Shown here: positions 29,419 to 43,900 of the stretch, piece by piece
How the letters are laid out: the number at the start of each line of letters is the position of its first letter
Numbering within the stretch: the stretch's first letter is position 1
NCBI GenBank assembly: GCA_013365325.1
Contig: JABVXV010000027.1
Coordinates: 310,001 to 374,000, forward strand
From: Dipetalonema caudispina
Taxonomy: Eukaryota; Nematoda; Chromadorea; Rhabditida; Onchocercidae
Reading direction: 5' to 3'
Length of the DNA stretch: 64,000 nt
Program-made: the position numbers and the translations under genes
The notes under the pieces: model-generated
Seen by the model: the letters and a program-made list of their open reading frames with translations, nothing else
Told to the model about the DNA's origin: nothing
Databases searched by the model: none

Positions 29419-32400
29419 ATTGATGAGCCCATAAAATATTGTAATAAATCATTTTCTCAGTTTTTGTATTAGAAGATATACTAATTCGTACCATTTCAAT
29501 TTTCCCCTTCTAGCACAGCTAATTGGCAATTTAACTTTTATCAATATTTATTAAAAAGTGTTTGACATTGCCGCTTGTAGGATTTATGGCAGACATTTAG
29601 CATTTCAAAATAAATCGTTACATTTTAAAGCAATTTTTGCTGAACTTTGCATTCATCCTGCTAAAAGAATTGTGTCCTAAGCTTTTTTATAATATCTGGG
29701 CTATGGCAATTTGTACTTTCCAAGGCTTGATAATTCTTGAATTTTTCAAATTCTTGTTTTAAAAAAAAAGAATTGTTTGAAAAAAAAATTATTTGCCTAA
29801 ATTTTTTTTAATAATTGTTGCTAGTCCATTTATTGTCCCCAAAATTAAAGTAAAATCCGACAAGAAAAAAAAGTAACTGTAATTGAGGGCACAGATTTCA
29901 GCATTTTCAGTTATTCATTGATTTGCATTAGTTCAATGAACAGATTTTTCTTCCAATTTCATTCAATTAAATTGCTTTTACATAGCTATTTTTATTTTCT
30001 TCAATAATTTCTATTCAACTTTTGAGCGCTTTCTATTTTAAAAATTCCCAGCGCTTTAGATTTTGCCTTCTTCAGTGCGTTTTCCTTATATCTTTATAAT
30101 ACCATAACGAAGATACTGGAAAGTCATCATTTTGAGATTAAGTTTGTTGTTTAACTGGTTGGTGACAGAGTTTTTTTTTTTCTGTTATATATCTATCAAT
30201 AAAATTGAGTGCAACATCTGTTAATTCTGCTTGTTCCCTTGATAATAGCGATTATGAAACTAATGTGATGATGAAAGTGTGAAAATCCTCTCTCCAGAAA
30301 TTTTAAAAATTGCTTAAAATAACTCACACTTTATTTAAAGGTCTGATACTATTGTCTTAGCATGGATTCGTTTCCATAATGCACTTTTTAGCTTCTAAAT
30401 TTTACATTTTCAAAGTGAAATTCTGATTTCTCTGTTTCATAGCAATTATATCCCATCAAGTTTTTGACAGATATGCCAGCTAAAAGTGGTAAAATAACAA
30501 AACTCTCAAGTAGTTAAGTGAAAAAAAGGAGTTGGTATATCATTACAGGGTTGTAATACTGAAAGAGATTGAGATGTGAGCAAAAATATGAAATAAATAG
30601 ACGTGTCACAAATTATTTATAATAATTTAAAGAAAGCAATACGGAAGACGTAAAATACAACATATCATATTCATTGGATGAAGCCGTCATATATGAGAAC
30701 TCTTCCCGACGACAATTTACGCCATAATTAGTTCCCATTACTTTGATTAGTTCCCTGTTGGAACAATTACTTTTGATGCGTTTCGTTTAAAAATCGTTTG
30801 AAAAGGATGGGATCCATTTCTAACAACTTGTTTCTACTGTTCTCTTTTAATTTCCAGTAATATTCTCTCTTATCATTCTTGGAATATACTCATGTAATTC
30901 AGCGATTCATCTTAGATTTTATTGCATTTCGATTCACACTGATGGAAGGAATCGATCATGAATGATATTTTATTCATTTTAGTGATCCGATTGGGAAGAC
31001 TTATATCAGAATATCGTACAACATTTGCAGTAACTGTTATTCCATTTCAAATTAGATTGATAATATTTGTTACCATTTGCTATATGAATCTCTTCTTGTA
31101 TCAGTGTAAAATCCAATTTCGTCCTCATAAATTAGCCATTTTAAGAGCGAAATAAGTTCAAAGCCTCAACTGATATCAACATTGCTGCCAGTCTGTTGCA
31201 TTTCCGATCAAGAAAGGAAGCTAATCTGCATATAAAAACATTTATTCCAATGCTCTCATGCCATTTTCTTCCGTTCCCTTCCTGTCTCGTTCTGGTCGGA
31301 TACTGGTCTATGTTTCCCTTTAGATGGCTGTTGCAATCGAAATCTTCAGTTAGTTTCTCGATGCTTGCATTACTCAATTGCCTCATCGCATCCTAATTTT
31401 TTTTTTCAGAAATTCCAGTAGCTAATTTAGTCTACCTCATCTTTTTTAATTCCAAAAAACTATTTTCAATAGATTTAAGAGAATATATAGATTGTTTAGA
31501 TTGAGAAATTTGCTAACAAGTATTCATTCTACAGATTGATTTAGTTAGTTAGCCTATTCAACAATACTAATCTTTGCAGAAATTTTTTTCAAAATTTAAG
31601 AAAATTCTATTTTAAAAAAAAATTCTTGCATTTCAGGTTGTCATCTATTTGATTTGTGAATCTTAACTCTTCCAAGCACTCTTATTTGTTCCTACAGCTC
31701 TTTATTTTTTGTTTTTGACTCACTGCCACAAAAAGTGCCAACTTTTTAAAATTTTGATAAAATTTTCATAATTATTGTTGAATTCTTTACTGTTTCTATC
31801 AATTTTTATTTTATCTATCATTGCTATTTTACAGTTGAATAGGTATCGATTTTTGTCTTTTCCCGATTATTTTCACAGAGCATGAAAAATGACACGCGTT
31901 CCAACCACTGACAGTTAGTTCATCAGTGAGAGAATTACTGCAGGGATAATTTGACTGCTAAAATGCTGAGTCTTTTTCAGAAAATCGATACAAAGCCTTC
32001 CTTATATTTCATTTCAACAATTAATCAGACAACTGTTTATATACGGCAGCACTTAAATATAGATCGATTGGCAATATGTGATATCTTGACGAATTGCAGT
32101 GACAATAACGTTGGCGCTAATATTCAACTTTCCCCGATTCTGTATCAAACATTACCCAGCGAACATTATATCCCACATAAAACATTAGTTGTACATATCA
32201 GTGGTTCACTCATTGTACATTAATTATCACCAATAACCTTATCGAATTTAAGGAAAAAAATCCTATGAATTAATTTTATCAAACAAGAAGCCTTTCGCTT
32301 CAAACGACATGAGTAATTTACTTTTTTGGAACATTCATTACCTTTTTCTAAAATATCGATATTACGGTAACACTTTAGGGTATACTTTAAAACTTAAAGA

Positions 32401-32692
32401 TATTCAAGGTACTGTATGATGAACTTTCTATCACTTGTCAAAGATTAAGCTATTCCCGTGTCGTAAGATTAGTGTATAACTGGTAGAATTCTGATAATTA
32501 CATTTTGTGGAATTCTTAAAAGTATCAATTTTTCACTATATTAATTTAAGGTGATATATTTACCAAATATTAGAAAATTAGTGTAATTATTAAATAGCAA
32601 CAAGCAGTTTCATGTCTCTTCGGATTCTCAAATTTATCATTTTCCAACTTCAGAAAAGTTCAGAATCATAAAATGGAAAGAAAATCATCATC

Positions 32693-32857
32693 GCTCAGCA
32701 TAGCACTTCTACAATTCATTGCAAATAAGCAAAAGTTGTACTTTTATCTTACTTTTGTAGCATATTTTCTTCAAACTAATTCTGAAGTCGAGAGTTTGAC
32801 AAATTTTTTCCTGCATTTTTTGGAATTTGAATTGTAGAAGTATCTGCTATGTTGAGC
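32693..32857. repeat. Imperfect inverted repeat, 26/30-base arms
   Basis: The left arm at 32693-32718 and the right arm at 32828-32857 are reverse complements, apart from one mismatch and a four-base insertion in the right arm, with 109 bases between them. Such a structure may be a small non-autonomous transposon remnant or a transcribed hairpin. No target-site duplication was established. Confidence 0.75.
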
Positions 32858-35800
32858 AGGGAAAAAGAGTCATTTCAAAAAAAGTACAAGGAAAAATATT
32901 TGAGAAAATTGACTTATCTTATGCAAATAAGAAGGATTTTTTAATCTATTTCCTTCCTACATATTGGCAATATAATTTTTGATGCAGCTTCAAAAATTTT
33001 TTATTTATTTGAATTTTAGAGGAAATTCTTGAGGGTTTTTGCAAATCTCCAAAAAATTTGAAATTCACTTGGAAATTAGATGGGTTTCCAGTACTTGATT
33101 TTATTTGAGAACTTTGGGGATCAATCGATCCTCACATATTGTGTATTTTTCGGAAGTTTTATTTGAAAGCTGTGAGTCAATAGTTTAACAAAGCTAAAGG
33201 AGATGCAAACTAATCAGTAATTCATCCCAATATTAAACGTTGGAAAATTACAGGTTATTCCGGTATATAAGATAAGGTAAGAAGAAAAATAAGATAGGCT
33301 TGGCTTATACGTTACAATATTTATTCAATAACTTACAATATGGTTTGGAATTGGGTTCATACACTTTTTGGCCGGAATATTATACGGAATCTGATAAATG
33401 GTATTCGAAAGAAAATGTATCTTCTTTTTCGGTTTCCTACCAGCCGATTTCTTTCATTCCATGACTAATATCATATTAAGCATTAATGCAATTAAAGAAG
33501 AACGAAAAAAGGTATCATTTTATGGAACTCAAAGGAGCAACTAAAATTAAGCAACCTCAGAAGATCCTATTGGATTGGCAATATTTGTTGTAGTGCCAAT
33601 GCGATAATATCAATCTCCGCTTTATTTTATCCTCTTAATTAGCAGTGTTTCCGTTTATTTTCATTCGTTTTCCGAAACTAACAACTTCCAATGGACTGAT
33701 TGAAGCATGCGATAGTTTTTATTTTCATGGAATTTGATGATCAAAAATAGATATTATTAATTGATTTATACTTTTTTAGAATTTGATTAATGTTCATTGC
33801 ATGTTGAAAATTTATTCATCATTTAACATTTTCAGAGACGAAAGGCAGTTTAATACATTATTTTATTCATCATTATGTATTGTTTAGACTTGTAACCATT
33901 TGTAACATTTCTCATTTCGTAGTGAAATTTGAATTCATCTCTTAACATAAATTTAATTATTTTCCAAATTCTGGATGATAAAGATCAGGAAGTTTTATGT
34001 TAACTTGTTTATGGACGTTTTCGAAGATCAGATCAGGTGTGAGGGATGAGGGATGTTCATTTCAAATTTTTTGTTGGGATGTTTGTGTGGGAAGATGATC
34101 AGCTAGAAAGTTTTTATGAGTAAGCATCAGTGCAAAAAATCATTACACCAAGTTTCGTGTCGTTATTTGTTTCTATTAGATTACGACCAAAAAGTATTCA
34201 GAAGCAGTTATTTTATCAAATTAAAAAAAAAAATATTTTGTCCTTATTGGTATTTCGTAGCTTTTCATGACTTATGGATATCAAAAATGGAGTGCGGAAG
34301 ATCAAAGGAAGAGAAATTACTGCTTTTGCTAGGATGAAAAACTTAAATGCGGCGAATTCAGTACTGTAAGAAGAGAATAATTCAACTAGTAGGCAAGGAA
34401 AATTCCGGTTAGATTCAGTTTTCCGCAATATGATATTACTCGAAGTATTCCAATTATTAACTTCTATCTCTGTTTGTGTTTATTCTTAGAGTTTAATTTG
34501 TTCTTATGTGATTTTTTTTTCCAACATTTATTTGTTTAAAAAAATAAATAAATAAATGATGGAAAAAGAGGGAGCAAATGGAATTGTTTCTGACTAGACA
34601 CATACATCCTTCCCTTGAATCATTTGTGTGAAGATTTTATTTTGATAATGAATTAACCTTGTCCGGACGCTATTTCTGTCATCGACTTGTTTTAGATGAT
34701 TGATTGACTGATAGAATGGGAAGAAATGGGGAAATTTTGAGATAAGATTAAGCTGTGGGAATTATTTAAAGCGATAAAAATGTGCAAACATTATGGGAAG
34801 TGATGAGAAGCAGAACAAAATTGCAATGAAAACAATGTAAAATGGTCAAATAATCATTTGGTAGTTGCAAGGAAGCAATAAATGATAACGTTTAGTAGCA
34901 TCAAATTTGAATCTCATGAGAAAAGTGAGGGAGATAGGGAAGGAATAGAAGGGAGAAATTCGGAATCGACTTCTGTCGAAATGATGAATCACATTCTTCG
35001 TAATTCGGACTGTAAAGGTATCATGCTTTAAGTGCAGTGTGCACTTTTTATGAATTCAATGAAACAAGCTGATAATAATGAAAGGTTGAATTAACATCTA
35101 GTGTTTATATTTTGAATTTTCACATGCGAAAAAGACAATAATACAGTAGATGTATTTTTAAGTGTATTCAACAAGTCTCTTTTTTAGCTTGATTTTTAGT
35201 TGTAAAATTTTTGAAGGAATTGAGATATTGGAAGACACTGATGAAGTATTATACTAAAGTCAGGAAAGTATTCGTTTTTATAAGGATAGAATTGATATTT
35301 AGATTACAAAGATAACTGTTAGGTACTGATAAACGTCATCATTTCCATTCTAAAATGCACATTTCATATCTAATATAAAGGATTTTATGAACTGATTTGT
35401 GTTGTTCATTTGTGGATAAAAAGATTCTCAAATATTGCATCACAAAATATGGAAGCATTTTCAATCTTTACTTTTTTCACTTCATCCCATTTTTGACATT
35501 TCCGTTCCTTAGAAGTTTAGAAAACAAACTTTCTTTTTTCTAAATTATCCCAAGTAACTACCACGGATGACAAATGACAATATTAGGGTTGTGATAATCG
35601 ATCATGTCATTGCAAAAGGCCTCGTAGAACTTCCCTGCAATCATCGAGAAGTTCTAAAATATGCTAGTAAACGACCCCAGTGATTCTTATTTTGACAGTA
35701 TCTTCCTTTGGTTAAGTTCTTACTGAATAATCTTTTGAGGAGGTCATTGGTCACTTATTCAATTCGAGACCCTACAGATTATTTAAATCTGTACTCAATT

Positions 35801-36966
35801 TTAAATGAAGTCTAAATGTGTTATTTACTGCTGATAGTGTTGATATAGATGTAAAAAATACAGTGATCTGCCAACAATTAAAAAGCTTAGAATTAGTATC
35901 AGGTAGGAATTACAACTTTACCTAACTTCTTGCTCCTGTTTAAACTTCTTCAAAATTAATAACCGGTACCAGATTCGAAGTTCATGCATTTGTCTTGAAA
36001 TTTTATAGTCTAAGATTATAATATCCTTCTAATTTGCAGCTCACTAATGCTGCGCTACATTTCCCATTCTTAGCAAATTTTAAACTGTGCATAATAAAAT
36101 ATCGATTCTTAATATTTTTTTGAAAAAAATGAAACACATTTTCCTGGCCAGAATATATTATTTCAGTGTCATATTTCTATTATGCGGTGAAGCTGAAAAG
36201 TATAATAATAGTGATTTAAAAATGGATTAATCAAAGTCTGATTTATTCCTCGGATAGGAAGCAAAATGTCGACGTATTTTATTTTGGGTTATTTGTTCAT
36301 TTCCGAATAATCTAATTTATTTTCATATTTAGTTCCTTTTTCCTCAGGAAAATATTCACCTGTCCTGTACAATCGTATTTGTAACAAACCGGATGGGTAG
36401 TGTCACACACATAACTTTTACCGGTTATCTTACAAATAACGAATCTTTGAATTGCAACAACTGTGTTAGGGAAAAGAATGCAAGCATTTTCTTTTATTTT
36501 GTTAAAAGCAATCTAATTCCATTGGTAAAATAACAAAAGCAATCAGAGAAGTATTTTTTAATTCTTCTACAATTTTCGATAAGTGACATCTCATTTACTG
36601 TATTTTCTAAATGGTTCTGCTAATAAACATTTGCAGTTAATAGTTTATTTTTTTACTTCATGAATCACACGAATTCAAAATTTAACTAAAATCTTGCTTC
36701 CAAGTTCCACTTTTTGCTAAAAGAAAATTTTTTAAAAGAAAACTTACTTTTTTCCAATGCTTTAAAAAATTATTTCTCAAAATTATGATTAAATTAACTC
36801 ACACCATTATAAATTATCAGATGTCTTTCCGAAAATGATTGACTACAGAAGGAAATAGAATTTTGTAATTGTGCTTGATCGGAAATGGTAGTTTGATTAA
36901 ATCTAAAAGATGGAAAAAAAATAAAGAGAAGGTTAGAGAGAAATTGATGAAGTTAACAGGAATTCT

Positions 36967-37026
36967 GTTAATAAATTTATGATAATTTCAAAAATTTCTA
37001 TTAATAAATTTATGATAATTTCGAAA
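36967..37026. repeat. Short tandem duplication
   Basis: The block TTAATAAATTTATGATAATT occurs twice about 32 bases apart, followed by near-identical flanks rich in A. Confidence 0.8.
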
Positions 37027-37884
37027 AAAAATTTCAAAAAAAAACTGGGAAGAAATGGAAATGAAAGTATGTCCAATTGCTTTAGCAAAGGATAAGACAG
37101 TAAGACTAAATTTTACTTAAACTTTTGAATTGAATAGAATTATTCAAAGCATACAACAGAATATATTACTGAATCAGCGAAAGAATTATGAAAAAAGGTA
37201 AGATTAAGAAATCAATCAATTATATCAAAAAATTGTTACAACCATTTTAAATACTTCGAAAATCACTCTTTTATTTTTATGCAGAGGGAAAAAAATTACT
37301 TTTCCTCTGTTTTTAATGAAATTTAGACCCAAGTTTTCTTTCAATTCCTGAAATTTTCAAATACTTCTGAAAAAAACCATCAAAACATCGCTGCAACAGC
37401 TACGTTCTGATCCCATGAAGCATTCTCCAACTGCTTGAAGTGTCGATTGCTAGTTAAATTGAACAATTTCTTGCAACAAACAGCACTGTTAAAACTTCTA
37501 AATGTTAGACTTTTTTCTCTTTTTTTTTTTCTTTTTTTAATTGTGAATAAGATTTCTTTCAAGATTGTCTCAAATTTTTTGTATGAAATTGAATAGTTTG
37601 ATATTTTGATGACTATGTGTAATCGCTAAACCTTCTCAAACGTTCCTGTAATTAATTAGAAATCTGTTTTTGGGAAAAAAAATTATCTCATCGTTTGAAT
37701 TTGCAACTTTCAGAATGATTAACAATTAATATTCCTCTTTTTCACTGTCTTACATTCTCGTAATAGTCCTGCAAATTATCATTAATTATTTTTCATATTT
37801 TTTTCTTTCATTTACTTTTCAGTGATAAGAATGATTCATTACTAGGTAAAATTCCACTTAAGATATTATGAATCATTTCTTTCA

Positions 37885-37944
37885 GTGTGTGTGTGTGTGT
37901 GTGTGTGAGTGTGTGTGTGTGTGTATGTGTGTATGTGTATGTAT
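37885..37944. repeat. (GT)n microsatellite
   Basis: About 60 bases of GT dinucleotide with a few GA and TA interruptions near its 3' side. Confidence 0.95.
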
Positions 37945-40900
37945 GATACGCAAATCGAAGATTAAGTGTTTTTAAATAATTTTAGTATTGTTCTTTAGCA
38001 TGAGAAATATGTACAGAGGGAGAAGTCTGAAAGATATCAATCAGTGTAATTGGAAGGGAATGAAGAGATAAAGCCCATCCCACTGTCAAATTCTTTAAAA
38101 TCTGAAAAGTGATTTAGCACACAAATTCGTCAAGTGACGATTTTATTACTCAGTTTGTTAATCATGGAAGGTTTACTAAATGTTTCATTTTATCAGTGTT
38201 TTACATTTTGTTTCATCTTTGTTATAATATACTTCGTTAAAAAGTCTGATAATTTAAAAATTCTTATTTGATGCAAGGAATGATTATTAACAGTCGAAAT
38301 GTGACGATCGCAGCACTATAAGATAGCAGCAGCTTCAGTTCAGCATCTTTTTCAAGCTTTATGATTCTCTTTTATTTCCTGTAATTAATTATTGACTTCT
38401 TTTTAATCTTTCTTCTTTCTTTTCCAAGAAAATGAATTGCTGCTGGATTCTTTCAGGTATTTGTTGCTATTTTTGACCCAGTAGTCAATGAAACAAAAAG
38501 CCTTGAAAATTACCGGATTTGTTGACAGCTATTTACAGCATCAGTCCGGTTACGATTATTTCCATTTGTTTCAATGAATTTAGATCCTTCTTTATTTTGC
38601 TTTTTGTATTTTGATAAAAAATGTGGGAATCATTGCGTATTCAGCGCTACAATAATTATCGAAGGCCATATTCGAACAACTTTTCTTTGCTTCATGAACT
38701 TAAAAAGATGGCGAATCGCATTAAGTCATATATCATATATTTTTGCATCATTTTTCCGAAGAAGTTGAAACTTGCAACTAAGAAGAGGTTAATTCAGCAA
38801 GCAATCCAGACAATATGATGATATCTGTCTGGGTACTGAGTAAAAGAATGAATGATAGGATGATTACTAGCTGCAACAATCATACCTGTGCATCTGTGCC
38901 GAAGAATCTGTGTCATATCATTATGATGCACGGGAAAGGGAAGATGTCCCGAATTTATTCATTCAATTATAATATCATCCTTGCCGTGAATGCCGCCGTA
39001 CAGGGGCGCCACGCTATCATCTTAGCTCTGTGCTACCATCCTTTCTTCCGTCCTATCATTGGCTTTCTCAACTATCTCAAAATAGCGAAGCGTAATTTTC
39101 CATCAGTTTTTTGATTTATCATCGGACCAACTGATTCTTCCCCTTCTTTTGTTATGTATTTTCTTTTATTCTATTCAACATATGCTAATTTTCAGATTGA
39201 ATCGCAATTAATTTTCAGAAAAAGACACAACTCTGATGAAGTTTTACCATAAACACATTGAACATAAAGTATTTTTTGCATATTTTCAGGATATGAATTA
39301 TTTCAATTCTTATGCAAATAAAACTTCAAACCAGTAAAAATAGCTAATAATTATTCAGCTCTCAGACATTACCTTGGAAATGAAACAGAGAAGTAGCAAT
39401 TCAAAATATCAGAAATTTATGGAGCCAAAATAAATTGAAGCAAAGAAGCTTTCTGCTTTACGTGGATAAAGTTTACTTAATAGACAGACACAAGGTTACA
39501 CAAAAAAAAACTTACCGAAATATCGGCGGAAATTATCATAACTAAATAATACAACGATAATATTTTGAATCAAATTTAAGTTTAGGGAAGTGAAAGTTAT
39601 TTCAAAAGGACAACTGCAACCAGAGATGAGGCATTTTTTGCATAGTGTGGATGAAACACGGCGGAAATGTTTGCTTTAAAGTGCAGACGGATTCGATTAG
39701 AAATGATTGTTGCAGTGCAAAGTTAATGAACTTTCTCTTTCTTTGGTTAGTAAACATACTTTAGAGACAAAACTCAGTGAAAACTATGCAACTAATTATA
39801 CACTAAAAAAATTTTTGATACCATTAAGGCTGGAATGAAAATTTTTTTTTTTTTTGAATTTTCTGCGTTGTTTAATCTTTTTCACTTTTTTCTTTTTTTT
39901 TTTTTTTTTTGCATTTTCTCAGTAAAAAATGGGATGAACTAAAGGGAATACTTTAGCCTAGTTTTTCCAGTCTTGTCTACATTTTCTTTCCCCATGGAAC
40001 ACCGTAATCCTTCTCTTCCTCCGAAAATTTTCAAAATCATTCCATTAAGAAGTTTCGATTTTCTCCTTCTTCTACCTTCCAAATTGAATATATTTGCTTC
40101 ATTCACTATTGTACTACTGTATCACACTATGACTTAATTATGAAACTTTTCATTTACTTTTTCTGAACAAGAAAAAAAGGGGAAATAGTATTGAAGGAAT
40201 GAATGTATGCAGGTGCAAAGTTGACGTAAAAAATTGGTACCATACGTGGGATGCAGAAAAAAAGTCTGAAAAATAATACTTCAATTTAACGATCTCGTTG
40301 TTTGCTTCATAAGATATTCTTTTTTTCTTTTTTCTACTTTGTTTTCATTGTGCTTAATCTTCAAAAAAAAAAATATTTTCAAAGCCTTTTTGCTTCCATA
40401 TATGATAATTAGAATTATGAATAAAATTTTCAGCTACTATTATGTATATTTGTAGTGGGTATATAATTGTAGTGAAGCTAGGAATTACTCAGTTCTTACG
40501 ACAATTCCATGTAGGTTTTTGCTTTTGTCTAAGGCTATGTATTCTTTACTTCTCATTTTTATTCCAAAAATGAAGGAAGTAAAGAGTGCAGTTTTGCATA
40601 TGAACTTTGGAATGTAAAGAATCTTTAAAATTTCAGACATCAGCAAAGGTTCCAATAAGAAAGATTTTTTTTCTTTGACTGTTAATTCAGACAATTTATC
40701 ATGATAAATTTTCAGTTGTCTGAGCAACTGCACATCGAAATCATCGGTGCTAATGCTGCTAGCTATGTTGATAACAGTAAGATCAGTATTAACATATGGT
40801 GATAACCAAAGTAATCATGATAATAATAATAATAGTGAATTACAACTACTACTTAATATTAGTACACGCAATATTTGACAGCAATAAATACAGATAGTAA

Positions 40901-43900
40901 ATGATGCGTATTTGATGGGATCACAAAGCTTAGGTAAAAAAATGCTCGGAATGTCAATGAATTATATGTTATAAACATATCCTCATCTTTATCCTATAAA
41001 ATTATTTTTGAATTTGCTATTTGCCAACTCATTTAACTATTCCACTTTATAAAATAGAGACAAAAAGATAGTTTTTTTTTTCTTTTTTTTTTTAGTTTAA
41101 ATGCTAACTGAATTATCATTATTGTTTATCAGTGTTAGTTTTGATGATAATTATTGTAAAAAAGAGTTAAAGTAGTAATTAAAGTTTCAATTTATCTTTC
41201 TTTGAAATAATACTCTCAGTCAAAATCATCATCCTTTTCTAAAAATATCTACTTGTTAAAGGATAAAATGATCAAATAGGATGAAATGAATGAACTGGAG
41301 AGAATTGCTTTCTACTCAAGTAAAATACTTTTGCATAGGAATTCAAGGTACGATTCGAATCAAAACATTGTTTCGAACAAGAGCTTTTAATGTTGTCTCT
41401 CTCTTTCTCTCTCGAACACCGCTGAATTATCAGTTAGACGAATCTTTTACTATTTGTTTATAATTTCTTGCTAACAAAAATCTTTACAATATACAACTCA
41501 AACAAAAGTATTACTGTAAAGTTATCGGAGCAAAACTGCCATACAATACAATATCATTGTGGCATATCATTAGCCTTACGTAGGTTACAAAAAATGTGTA
41601 ATATTGGAAAATGATTATTGATGATATTCCTGATACATTTCCTTTATTTGCACTATTTTTAAAAAATGCTTAAAATTCAGTTTAGTTTGATTGAAAATAA
41701 TTAGCAGGTTTGGACTGTTGCAGTGCAAGACCTTGCATTTTGCATGAAACTACAAACCAACTGTTAACACAGTCTGCATGACTTCAATTACAATACTCAA
41801 AGTTTTTTGCAACTTCCGCTACGTAAATAGAGATAAAAAAGGAAAAATTGCTTTGTGAATTAATTTGTTGACAATTTATTCAATCAACAATTTTGACTGT
41901 ATAATCGGCAGGAAGTTATTCTTGGTGATGTATATAGCATTATTGGTTGTGATTAGTATGTTAGCAGAGTGATAACAGAATAACAACAAAAAGAAGAGGG
42001 GGACAGAAATGTAAAGCTAACATCGGCTAAAATAAGAATGAGAATGAAATAGGATGAAATGAATCTTCAGCAGGGATGAAAAGGCAAGAGAATAATGAGC
42101 ACCTGTAGAATTACTGCAAAATTTTACGAGCAATAAATCAAATGGTGTAAACTTTTCACCACTTCTAGATAGAACAATAAAAGAAGTTAGGCTTTTAGTA
42201 TTATGTTTTGAACACAAACTTCGAGCTTTTTATAATCTCGTAGACACAGACAATAAAACTGAAATGGTGTGAAAGGTACGTAAGTTAACATATTCTCGAG
42301 TACTTTTTTGGATAAATTATCACTAACGTAGGTGTACAAAGCGTCAAATGTACTGATATAAGCATAAGCATCGGAACATGAATAAAACAGTAGCTAAGTA
42401 ATTATTTCAATGAACAGTTAAAGTTTCGACAATAGTTTGATACATAGAAGTTATTTCAACAATTCATATGAATGTCTATTCAAATGTTGCCAGTTTCTCT
42501 CTCTCTCCCCATTTAATTAGGGAAAACTTTTCGAATTCTCAAATATTCAGTCGAATGCTTTATTTGCTTACTATTTCCAACTGTTTAATAAAATGTTTTC
42601 GTGACCATCACTCTTTCATTGTGATATTACTTTTCAGCCTGAATTATGCATGCTTTATCATCCAAATTATAATGATAACACAGTATCAATGGCATGGTAG
42701 TATTCATGGCATAAGCAAATGGTGATACCATTACATTAGCAATTTTCATTATTCATATGTTTTGCTTCATCTCAAATCCTTTCCATTTGTTCGCTTTAAT
42801 TCCTGAAAAGGAATTCAATGCTAATTTTCTTGAAATTTAGCGATTCAAGGAAATTTAAAATAATATTTATTCTCTTTTGATGTTACACAAATATCATTCA
42901 TTAGATGTAATTCTTATTAAAATAAAATTCTGTTTCTCGAAATTTTCTAGAAGTTTCTCAATTCATGGAACAACTTTGATTTTCAGAAGTTCTTCAGTAC
43001 TTTTTTTTTATGAAAAAAGTAAATAAGCTGATAAAAAGTATATTCTTCTCATTTGGCATTAATTAATTCATATCATTTCTGGAATCCATTTCCTTCCTGA
43101 TCAGTGTCACATTTACTCGGAATTGCGCCATATGCCAACCGCAAATAAACGATTTACTTTAAATATTCCAGCTGAAATGTTTCTGGATGATTTAATTTCA
43201 ATGATACATTGCATGGCATCAGAAATCAACGATATTAAAGTTCAGCACTTAGAAATACCTTTTTTTTTGTATAAACATAGTGATGCGAATTTGTTTATAA
43301 TCTCAAATAACTCTCCATCAATTCACACATATATGTTTCCAATCAAATTCATTTAAAAAAAGAAAAAAAAATGACTCGTTCGCCTTTTTTCTGTTTGAAA
43401 AATATAGCTATGAATCAAGTTTTGATTTTATTAGAAAGTATCTTTCAAGTCCAAATAATACCAACAATGATTCTGAATCATTAGTCATTTGAACAGTGAT
43501 TCTGAGTCATGCCAATATTAGGTTATCAGATTGTCTTTACACATTCACAAACTGTGTCTTCTGTAAGCTGAATATGTCGAATAATTTTAAAAGACGTCTA
43601 TGATACTTAGCTATTCATTGTATTTACCCCTTTTGATTTGGTACATAGGACTATCATAATAGGAACAAATTTTTTTTCCTTTTGTTTCTCACTTTTTTTT
43701 TCTTTTTTGAAACCAATAGATACTCATAGAACCTTAAAGGGCAAAAGAACCTGTTGAAAATTAAAATATAACAGCGATTCGCATTTCTCAGCTACCGTAA
43801 AAGATATGAATTATCGTATTTTTCCCTATCATCTACTTTTTCTTCAAAATATCACTGTTACGTCACTATTTGTAATCAAAATTCGACTGATTTTCAGATT

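Noticed and set aside
31951..32223. 90-codon plus-strand frame in the gene desert
   Set aside because: No domain, no neighbouring exons and ordinary local composition.
38574..39114. Overlapping frames in a slightly G+C-richer patch
   Set aside because: I considered a transposon or bacterial-insert remnant but found no recognisable motif in either strand.
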